DNA of 17,189 nucleotides from Palsa-147 sp049279675. GTDB lineage: Bacteria; Acidobacteriota; Terriglobia; Acidiferrales; UBA7541. Positions 7,831 to 13,808 of this stretch are shown here, one piece after another. Where the stretch lies: NCBI GenBank assembly GCA_049279675.1, contig JBAPOP010000073.1, positions 1 through 17,189 on the forward strand, in the 5' to 3' direction. A model generated the notes under the pieces. That model did not search any database. It saw only the letters and a list, made by a program, of their open reading frames with translations, and was not told the origin of the DNA. Both the position numbers and the translations under genes were made by a program. How positions within the stretch are numbered: position 1 is the first letter of the stretch; the number at the start of each line of letters is the position of its first letter.

Positions 7831-8250
7831 ATGAAACGCAACGTTATCGGGATAGTTTCGCTTGTGGCTCTGTCACTGCTGCTCACCGCGTCTGGTGCAT
7901 CTGCTCAATCTCGTTTGAAGGCCGATGTGCCTTTCGCTTTCGCCGTAGGAACAGCGCAACTGCCTGCCGGCTGCTATCAAATTATCTCCGGACAAACGGA
8001 CAGCACGATCATGCTCCGCAATTGCAAGACCGGGGCCGCCGTCGTCTCGCAAGTCCGCCCGGAATATCCTAGCAACACCAAGTCCCAGATGGTGTTTCAC
8101 CGCCTCGGCAGCAAGTATTTCCTGGCTGAGATCTGGGGAGCTGCGGGAAACTCCGAGGTCACCTTGCCAGCCTCCAGACAAGAGAAGGAGCTTCAGTCGG
8201 CTATCGCCACATCGAACTCCACCAAAGAGGTCGCGATTGCTCTCAACTAA
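7831..8250 (+). CDS. Small exported protein of an acidobacterial uncharacterised family
   Basis: The product is 139 residues. The ATG at 7831 is chosen because AGGAGG (7820-7825) stands 5 bases before it and because it gives a clean signal peptide: MKRN, a hydrophobic stretch to about residue 20, and a likely cut after ASGASA (25/26). Longer in-frame versions would begin inside the sigma-54 promoter and can be excluded. The mature part begins with KADVPFAFAVG and LPAGCYQI, and later has QMVFHRLGSKYFLAEIW and LPASRQEKEL. I recognise this pattern from many small secreted acidobacterial proteins of unknown function, apparently beta-rich. Two cysteines (C48, C65) could form a disulfide. Expression should depend on sigma-54 and the divergent FHA-type activator. 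A strong terminator follows 26 bases after the stop, so the gene is transcribed alone. Confidence 0.9.
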   Translation: MKRNVIGIVSLVALSLLLTASGASAQSRLKADVPFAFAVGTAQLPAGCYQIISGQTDSTIMLRNCKTGAAVVSQVRPEYPSNTKSQMVFHRLGSKYFLAEIWGAAGNSEVTLPASRQEKELQSAIATSNSTKEVAIALN

Positions 8251-8276
8251 CGACCAGAACAGCTCGGACCCAAGCG

Positions 8277-8311
8277 AAGAGCCGGAACCCTCGTTCCGGC
8301 TCTTTCTTTTT
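8277..8311 (+). terminator. Intrinsic terminator of the exported-protein gene
   Basis: A perfect 12-bp stem, AAGAGCCGGAAC (8277-8288) pairing with GTTCCGGCTCTT (8293-8304), has a CCTC loop and is followed by a T-rich tract (TCTTTTT). Confidence 0.92.
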
Positions 8312-8352
8312 GCCAAGCCCTGAAGCGTACCCAAGGCGATCTTGGTTAGCGA

Positions 8353-8634
8353 TTGAAAACGTCCGCAATGGCCGTTTCCCGATGGGAGCGCGGGGAGACT
8401 GCACCTCCCGCAGAAATTTACATCCGGCTCGGCAATCTTGCGGGTGATCCGCTCTGCTGGTTGTTTTCGGGACTCGCTGGCTTCAGCACCGCGGATGTGA
8501 TGCGCGTCCTTCGGTCAAAGAAATTAGCTCATCGGCAGACGAGGGTAGACTTCTCAAATACAACCGTCGTAGTATCCGCTCTGTTACCTACGCAGGCGGC
8601 GTCCGCCTTCCCGGCGATTGAGTCGAAAGAGAAA
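8353..8634 (+). pseudogene. 5'-truncated XRE-type HTH regulator remnant
   Basis: The translated stretch SAMAVSRWERGETAPP matches the recognition-helix half of an XRE/Cro-type HTH. The following YIRLGNLAGDPLCW segment resembles what follows the HTH in acidobacterial regulators I remember. The first HTH helices are missing. The frame is closed by a TAG at 8347-8349, directly upstream, and the other forward frames before it show no matching HTH start. No ATG with a ribosome-binding site precedes it. The remnant stays open and reads in frame into the PH-domain gene, so a TTG-started fusion of 261 residues (8353-9138) is formally possible, but it would carry only half a DNA-binding domain. I read this as decay after a deletion close to the upstream terminator. 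Confidence 0.55.
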
Positions 8635-9138
8635 ATGAGCTACGTAGAATCGAACTTGGTTCCCGGCGAAACCGTAATTTACCAGACGCGCCTCCATTGG
8701 ATCGTGATGCTGTGGCACATCATCCTGGGATGCTTCCTCTTTGCGCTTCCGGGGGCACTACTTTTGTATTACGCGCTCACGCGCGATGGCATCGACACGA
8801 GATCGATGCAGATCATGGAAGGTGGCGGCATTGCGTTGATCGTTGCCGGCGTCGTAACGATCATCGTTGGCATGGTGCGGCGGAACGCGACAGAGATGGC
8901 GGTGACGAATCGGCGCGTGGTGATCAAGACGGGCCTCGCCAGCCGCAAGACGATCGAGATGATGCTGAACAAAGTCGAGAGCATCGAAGTGAGCGAACCG
9001 GCCGCCGGAAGGATGCTAGGTTACGGATCGATCGTGGTCGTTGGTACGGGCGGCACTCCCGAGCCATTTCACAAAATGGCGAATCCCCTGGAATTTCGCA
9101 GCCAAGTCCAGCAACAAATCGAAAAGCTCCCGCGCTAG
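8635..9138 (+). CDS. Membrane PH-domain (bacterial PH-like) protein
   Basis: The product is 167 residues, starting at ATG 8635 (MSYVESNLVPGETVIYQTRLHW), the normal beginning of this family. Two membrane helices follow, at about residues 18-44 and 58-76. A bacterial PH-like domain then runs from about residue 80 to 160 (TEMAVTNRRVVIKTG, KVESIEV, YGSIVVVGTGG). Such YdbS/YdbT-like proteins are membrane anchored with the PH domain in the cytoplasm; their cellular role is unclear. The ribosome-binding site is weak (AAAGAG). The upstream HTH remnant is in frame without a stop, so a longer TTG-started fusion product cannot be ruled out. A terminator follows the stop. Confidence 0.85.
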   Translation: MSYVESNLVPGETVIYQTRLHWIVMLWHIILGCFLFALPGALLLYYALTRDGIDTRSMQIMEGGGIALIVAGVVTIIVGMVRRNATEMAVTNRRVVIKTGLASRKTIEMMLNKVESIEVSEPAAGRMLGYGSIVVVGTGGTPEPFHKMANPLEFRSQVQQQIEKLPR

Positions 9139-9175
9139 CACCTCGTCAGACAATCGAGCAAGATTGCCCTCGTAG

Positions 9176-9202
9176 CGCCGGCATCTTGCCGGCGTTTTTT
9201 TT
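9176..9202 (+). terminator. Intrinsic terminator after the PH-domain gene
   Basis: An 8-bp GC-rich stem, CGCCGGCA (9176-9183) with TGCCGGCG (9187-9194), has a TCT loop and is followed by eight T. The T run favours termination of plus-strand transcripts only; the converging nikR transcript has no matching T tract on its strand. The stem with its preceding GTAG also looks like a short dispersed repeat that I associate with this kind of genome. Confidence 0.85.
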
Positions 9203-9219
9203 GTTCAAAAGCCCAAATC

Positions 9220-9636
9220 CTACTTCAAATCCTTTCCCGTACTCGTCACCACGAGCTGTCCATGCTTCACCCCGCGGAGACTGAGGATATGGTTCGCAAG
9301 GTCTCTGATCGCCCCGCTTCGGCCCTTCATGATCACGACTTCGAGGCAATTATGATGGTCGAGGTGGACGTGGGTAGCAGCAAGCACCTTGCCGCCGGCG
9401 TGGTGCTGCGCGTCTACCAACTTCTCGGTCAGATTGGGGCGATGATGATCGTAGACGATGGTCAGCGTCCCGACGACCACTTCGTTCTTGTCGGCCGCCT
9501 CGGAAACCAAATGGTCGCGAATCAGATCGCGGACGGCTTCAGATCGATTGTTGTAGCCTTTTTTTAAGATCACGCGGTCGAACGCCGCCAGCAATTCCCG
9601 ATCAAGCGACAATCCCGTACGAGCCAGCTGTGCCAT
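9220..9636 (-). CDS. nikR: Nickel-responsive transcriptional regulator NikR
   Basis: The product is 138 residues, the usual length for NikR. Residues 1-45 form a ribbon-helix-helix DNA-binding domain (RTGLSLDRELLAAFD, then GYNNRSEAVRDLIR). The C-terminal ACT-like domain holds the nickel site: H78, H89, H91 and C97. These have the same spacing as the E. coli ligands H76, H87, H89 and C95 (all shifted by two). With nickel bound, the tetramer represses or regulates nickel uptake and related genes. The ATG at 9636 has AAGGGGA upstream. The gene is divergent from a TonB-dependent receptor with a His-rich plug, and the shared 229-bp region holds a NikR-box-like element. This fits a nickel uptake locus, although no Nik or Cbi permease gene is in the window. 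Confidence 0.95.
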   Translation of the reverse strand: MAQLARTGLSLDRELLAAFDRVILKKGYNNRSEAVRDLIRDHLVSEAADKNEVVVGTLTIVYDHHRPNLTEKLVDAQHHAGGKVLAATHVHLDHHNCLEVVIMKGRSGAIRDLANHILSLRGVKHGQLVVTSTGKDLK

Positions 9637-9695
9637 AGCGAGTCCCCTTCTCTCCGCTCAATTAAAGTAGGCGGCCGAACAGCGAGCATTTATCT

Positions 9696-9817
9696 ATAGC
9701 ACGATTTTCGAACGCGAATGTATCGCTTACCGGCCCGACCGGCTGCGTGTTCGGTACGGAAAAAGAGCAGGATCAGGGAATCCCTGATAGCACGATTTTA
9801 CAGAACGTGATACTTAC
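9696..9817. repeat. Imperfect direct repeat pair between nikR and the TonB receptor gene
   Basis: ATAGCACGATTTT occurs at 9696-9708 and again, identically, at 9787-9799, 91 bp apart. Similarity continues downstream with gaps: GAACG then CTTAC, ending at 9730 and at 9817. The second copy abuts the palindrome at 9772-9788 and runs into the NikR-box-like element. The pair could be duplicated operator or promoter segments serving the two divergent genes. Confidence 0.6.
9772..9788. promoter_or_regulatory. Perfect 17-bp palindrome, candidate operator
   Basis: ATCAGGGAATCCCTGAT is an 8-bp inverted repeat around a single A. It lies 78 bp before the TonB receptor start and overlaps the first two bases of the second direct-repeat copy. 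It has no T tract, so it is not a terminator. It does not look like a NikR box, so a second regulator may bind here. Confidence 0.45.
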
Positions 9818-9837
9818 ACCGCCGCACACAGTAACAC
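9807..9837. promoter_or_regulatory. NikR-box-like inverted repeat upstream of the TonB receptor
   Basis: The right half GTAACAC (9831-9837) equals the half-site of the NikR motif GTGTTAC-N13/14-GTAACAC that I recall for deltaproteobacteria. Two left halves are possible. TACTTAC (9811-9817) keeps the TTAC core at spacing 13. GTGATAC (9807-9813) differs at one base but lies at spacing 17. The site is 29 bp before the TonB receptor start and faces nikR, so it could control both genes. Confidence 0.45.
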
Positions 9838-9865
9838 GTATTTTAGAGTCGTGTGTGGGAGGCCA

Positions 9866-12472
9866 ATGCGACCGACGCGCGGCACAGGCAGGCTGAACAC
9901 TGGTATCGCCGGACTTGTACTTTTCGTCGCTTCGACAATTTCTTTGTGGGCAGCGGCAAACGGCAGCCTCACAGGCACGCTTGCCGATCCGAGCAGCTAT
10001 CGTGTGCCGGACAAGCTGCGACTATTCGCCCAAGGAATCAGCCAGTTGTCAGGAACTGTCGTTGATACGTCTAGCGCTGTGATTGCCAGGGCTACCGTGC
10101 AGGTACGAAGCGCGAATGGTGCTGTACAAACAACGACGCAGTCGGACACGAACGGCTGCTTCAGTATTTCCGGACTCCCGGCAGGTAATTACCGCCTCGT
10201 GGTATCTAGTCCCGGTTTTGAAACCAAAGAAATCCCCGTCACCATAGTAACCGCTGAGCAGCCGGCGCCCCTGCGCATCTCTCTAGCTGTGAGCTCCGTG
10301 AGTACCACCGTAAAAGTGCAGGGCCGTGAGGACGACCTTGTCGGAATCGCTAGTTCCGCCACCCAGGGAACAGTGGGCGCGGCGGAAATTGGAGATCGCC
10401 CGATTCTTCGTCCGGGAGAAATTTTGGAAGCGGTCCCCGGTCTCATCATCACTCAACACGCTGGCGGCGGCAAGGCCAACCAGTATTTTCTTCGCGGCTT
10501 CAATCTCGACCATGGCACAGATTACGCCGTTTTCCTCGACGATATGCCGCTTAACCTGCCGTCGCACGCGCATGGCGAGGGGTACTCGGATATGAACACC
10601 GTCATCCCGGAGTTTGTGCAGCGGGTGAATTACGAGAAAGGTCCTTATTACGCTGATGTCGGCAACTTTGGCTCAGCTGGATCGGCCCATTTGGAATTCT
10701 TCAAGGCGCTGCCCGAGAACTTCTTCCAGGTGGAAGGCGGGATGTATGGCTTTGGGCGGTTCGTTTTCGGCGTTTCGCAAAAGCTCGGCAAGGGCAATTT
10801 GCTTTACGGCGGAGAGGCATATCACGAGGACGGTCCCTGGGTGCATCCCGACAACTATTACAAATTTAACGGCCTTGTAACCTATAGCCAGGGCGGAGAC
10901 GCCAATGGTTTCAGCTTCACGGCCCGCGCATATCGTGGAACATGGCACTCGAGCGATCAACTCCCCGTTGACGCAATTCCCCTCGTTGGTTACTTCGGCA
11001 CACTGAACCCGGCGGACGGTGGCGAGTCACAGCGTTACAGCTTGCAAGGTGAGTGGCATCGCCACAACGAAAATTCCGAAACGAAAATTACGGCCTACGG
11101 GTTTTATTACGATCTCAATTTGTTTTCCGATTTCACTTACTTTCTGGATGACCCCAATAAGGGTGACCAGTTCGAACAGCACGACAAGCGCTGGGTGGCT
11201 GGTCTGGACGCGCACCACGCCATTTTCAGCCAATGGTTTGGCCGCAAGGTGGAAAATACGTTCGGCCTGCAGATGCGCAACGATTGGGTCCACAACGGCC
11301 TGTACCGGACGGAAGATCGTGCGCGCACAGACAAGAATGATATCAACGCCTGTAATGACGAACCCATCCCCGAATGCGTTACCAATCCGAATTTGACAGC
11401 CACATTGCCCGCGGACACGGATTTGAATAACTTCAGCGACACGATGCTCGGTTTTTATGCGGAAAACAAAATCCGGTGGTCGGACAAATTCCGCTCGGTC
11501 CTCGCCTTGCGCGGCGACGAGGCGATATATAACGTCACCAACTTGACTCCAGATTATGTCGCCAGTGAATTGCCTGGCAGTCCGGTGGTCAACTTTGCGG
11601 CGGCCAATTCCGGCTCGGCCACCAAGTTCCTCCCCAGCCCAAAAGGGACTATGATTTTCGGCCCGTGGGCGAAGACTGAGTTCTATGTACAGGGTGGATT
11701 CAGTTTTCACAGCAACGACGCGCGCGGCGCGACGCAAAGGATTGAACCGATTTCGCCGGACTATCCTTTCCCAACATCCTCCATCCCAATTCCCGCTCTA
11801 GTCCAAACCAAAGGCGGGGAATTCGGTGTGCGCACCTCGGCCGTCCCACATCTGCAAAGCACGCTTTCGTTCTGGTATCTATACAGTCATTCCGAACTGC
11901 AGCAGGATGGTGACACCGGAGGCACGGTCCCATCAGCATCGCCGAGCAACCGCTATGGAATCGAATGGGCGAACTACTACACGCCAACGGAACATTTGGT
12001 TTTTGATTTAGACATGGCGGACTCTCGCGCCCAATTTCTGCAAATAGACCCAGATGATGCGGCGTATACCAACGTGGGTGGCGGCCAGTATCCTGTACAA
12101 GGCCCGGGAGGCAAGCTTGTTCCCGAAGCCGTTAGGGTGGTGATTTCATCGGGCATCACACTGCATGATTACAAAGGCTTCACGTCGACACTCCGCTTGC
12201 GCTACTTTGGCCCGCGCGATTTGACGTCCGACGGTATAAATCGCTCAGCTCCCACGTTATTGGTCAATATGGGGCTCGGCTATCGATTTAATGAGCACTG
12301 GAGCATTTCGGCCGATTTCTTGAACTTGCTGAACCACCGCGCTGACGACATCACCTACGCCTACATCTCGCGGATCACGCCAACCGCTGCGCCGGAATTC
12401 ACAAATGTCTTCCACCCCACCGAACCGTTTCAGGTGCGATTCGCGTTGCACTACCGGTTCGGGAATAATTGA
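9866..12472 (+). CDS. TonB-dependent outer-membrane receptor, likely metal (nickel) uptake
   Basis: The product is 868 residues, starting at ATG 9866, which has GGGAGG three bases upstream (a tight gap). GTG at 9851 would add five residues. A signal peptide covers about residues 1-31. A carboxypeptidase-regulatory/CnaB-like domain (about 61-145: LSGTVVDTSSAV, SGLPAGNYRLVV, GFETKEI) precedes a TonB plug (about 165-285). The beta-barrel fills the rest and ends near HYRFGNN. The plug is rich in histidine and acid: TQH (H198), LDHGTD (H216), and SHAHGEGYSD (H234, H236), as in a receptor subfamily with a HGHG-type plug motif; these could gate a metal or metal chelate. Adjacency to nikR makes nickel the best guess, but cobalt, zinc or another chelate cannot be excluded. 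Energy would come from TonB-ExbB-ExbD encoded elsewhere. An odd extra piece, SLTGTLADPSS, near the mature N terminus echoes the start of the CnaB-like domain. Confidence 0.92.
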   Translation: MRPTRGTGRLNTGIAGLVLFVASTISLWAAANGSLTGTLADPSSYRVPDKLRLFAQGISQLSGTVVDTSSAVIARATVQVRSANGAVQTTTQSDTNGCFSISGLPAGNYRLVVSSPGFETKEIPVTIVTAEQPAPLRISLAVSSVSTTVKVQGREDDLVGIASSATQGTVGAAEIGDRPILRPGEILEAVPGLIITQHAGGGKANQYFLRGFNLDHGTDYAVFLDDMPLNLPSHAHGEGYSDMNTVIPEFVQRVNYEKGPYYADVGNFGSAGSAHLEFFKALPENFFQVEGGMYGFGRFVFGVSQKLGKGNLLYGGEAYHEDGPWVHPDNYYKFNGLVTYSQGGDANGFSFTARAYRGTWHSSDQLPVDAIPLVGYFGTLNPADGGESQRYSLQGEWHRHNENSETKITAYGFYYDLNLFSDFTYFLDDPNKGDQFEQHDKRWVAGLDAHHAIFSQWFGRKVENTFGLQMRNDWVHNGLYRTEDRARTDKNDINACNDEPIPECVTNPNLTATLPADTDLNNFSDTMLGFYAENKIRWSDKFRSVLALRGDEAIYNVTNLTPDYVASELPGSPVVNFAAANSGSATKFLPSPKGTMIFGPWAKTEFYVQGGFSFHSNDARGATQRIEPISPDYPFPTSSIPIPALVQTKGGEFGVRTSAVPHLQSTLSFWYLYSHSELQQDGDTGGTVPSASPSNRYGIEWANYYTPTEHLVFDLDMADSRAQFLQIDPDDAAYTNVGGGQYPVQGPGGKLVPEAVRVVISSGITLHDYKGFTSTLRLRYFGPRDLTSDGINRSAPTLLVNMGLGYRFNEHWSISADFLNLLNHRADDITYAYISRITPTAAPEFTNVFHPTEPFQVRFALHYRFGNN

Positions 12473-12500
12473 TTCACAGTTCAACTTGTGCGGCGGGCTG

Positions 12501-13808
12501 TCAAGCCGAGTGGCGAAGTGAGCGCAGAGCGGCAAAACCCAACAATCCGGCCGCGATGATGGCGGCGATCCAAAGAATCGCGGGATGGCGCTCGCTCCAC
12601 GGCCGCGGATCTTCGTAAACGTCGTTGATTTGCTCAGCGCCAAGAGTTGCATCTGGCAGTTTCAGGAAGTTTTCCACCCGAACAGTACGCTCGATATCGT
12701 ATTGCGGCGGCTTCGCTTCGCTTTGGCCGTAGAGAAGCAAATAGCGGCGCGCGGGCGCGGCGCGAAAAACAAGGCGGCGCGGCGTCATGTAAAGAGTCAC
12801 TCGCGCTCCGGCGAGTGGCGAGTTACTTCCGTTCGCGACACGGACGCGCCAGTGCGGCGACCATCCGCCGCTGAAGCCGACTCGAAGCCATTCACGCAAA
12901 ACATCGTCGTGATGGAACCGGTAGATTTCTCCGGCGCCCGCGTTCGACCAATCCTCGCCGTCTTCGCTGGACTCGACTGAGACCGAGCGCGAAAATTCGG
13001 GTTCATCCGTTTCGAAACAAGCTTCGTTTACCGGCAACTCAGCGGGGAGATCGGCGCGCCACAGGCTCTCTTGCGAATTCGTCGATTGCGCCGCAGCGAG
13101 CGGGACAGAGATAGAAACGCGCTCCGCCGGCGTCGTCACTTCGTAGAGAACCTCGACACTCGTCATCGGGAAGCGATGGGAGCCCTCGAGAATGCGCAGG
13201 CGAATGTAACGCGCGTTGGTCTCCGAATAGTAGAGTGTCTGAACTCCTTGCAGGCTTTGCTTGTTAAATCGAAATAGCGGAGCACGATCGCAAACGATCC
13301 GCCACTGGCGCGCGTCGTCGCTGACGGCGGCCTCGGCCCAGGCAATGAAATCGGTTTCGGGCGTGTTCACCTGAATTGCGTTGTGAAACTGGGCATTCGC
13401 GCCAACGTCGAGAACAAATTGAGTGAATTCTCCAGGCGCGAAACTTTGCTCGTGGGTGCGCACCGGGCGGCGGTCGGTGTGCGTGTGTCCCGATGGAACC
13501 GCCAGAACAAACGGAACTTCCCTGCCCTGATCATCGACGATCCGGATGTCCGCCAATTGATTCGAGGAGTGCACGTAGACATCTTCGGGAACGACGATGG
13601 CGGCGAGACCCGGGGCATTCTCGGCGAAAGGTTTTACCTCACGCGAGTAGCGCCAGCTACGCCAGGCCTGAGGCCACGCGGTTGCGACGCCAGCCCTCAA
13701 ATTCTCGACCCCGAAAAGAATTCCGATTGCGAGGACGCACGCGCAAACGGAAATCAGCCGCGAGTTCGATCGGAACCGCGGCTCCGTGAATCGCGATGAT
13801 TTGGTCAC
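12501..13808 (-). CDS. DUF3999-like exported membrane-anchored protein
   Basis: The product is 435 residues with a GTG start at 13808. An N-terminal signal or anchor helix spans about residues 18-36. A long beta-rich extracytoplasmic part follows, beginning WRYSREVKPF and including VVPEDVYVHSSNQLADIRIVDDQGREVPF in two adjoining pieces. A C-terminal membrane helix (about 408-428) ends in Arg/His. This is the layout of DUF3999 proteins, which commonly sit next to DUF2339 genes; their biochemical role is unknown. Its start overlaps the stop of the DUF2339 gene by four bases (GTGA on the minus strand), a sign of translational coupling and probably of stoichiometric production. The 3' end lies 28 bp from the converging TonB receptor gene, with no obvious terminator between. 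Confidence 0.82.
   Translation of the reverse strand: MTKSSRFTEPRFRSNSRLISVCACVLAIGILFGVENLRAGVATAWPQAWRSWRYSREVKPFAENAPGLAAIVVPEDVYVHSSNQLADIRIVDDQGREVPFVLAVPSGHTHTDRRPVRTHEQSFAPGEFTQFVLDVGANAQFHNAIQVNTPETDFIAWAEAAVSDDARQWRIVCDRAPLFRFNKQSLQGVQTLYYSETNARYIRLRILEGSHRFPMTSVEVLYEVTTPAERVSISVPLAAAQSTNSQESLWRADLPAELPVNEACFETDEPEFSRSVSVESSEDGEDWSNAGAGEIYRFHHDDVLREWLRVGFSGGWSPHWRVRVANGSNSPLAGARVTLYMTPRRLVFRAAPARRYLLLYGQSEAKPPQYDIERTVRVENFLKLPDATLGAEQINDVYEDPRPWSERHPAILWIAAIIAAGLLGFAALRSLRHSA

Noticed and set aside
9176..9202. Bidirectional terminator serving nikR as well
   Set aside because: The T tract is only on the plus strand; the minus-strand side reads into CGCTACGAGG with no T run.
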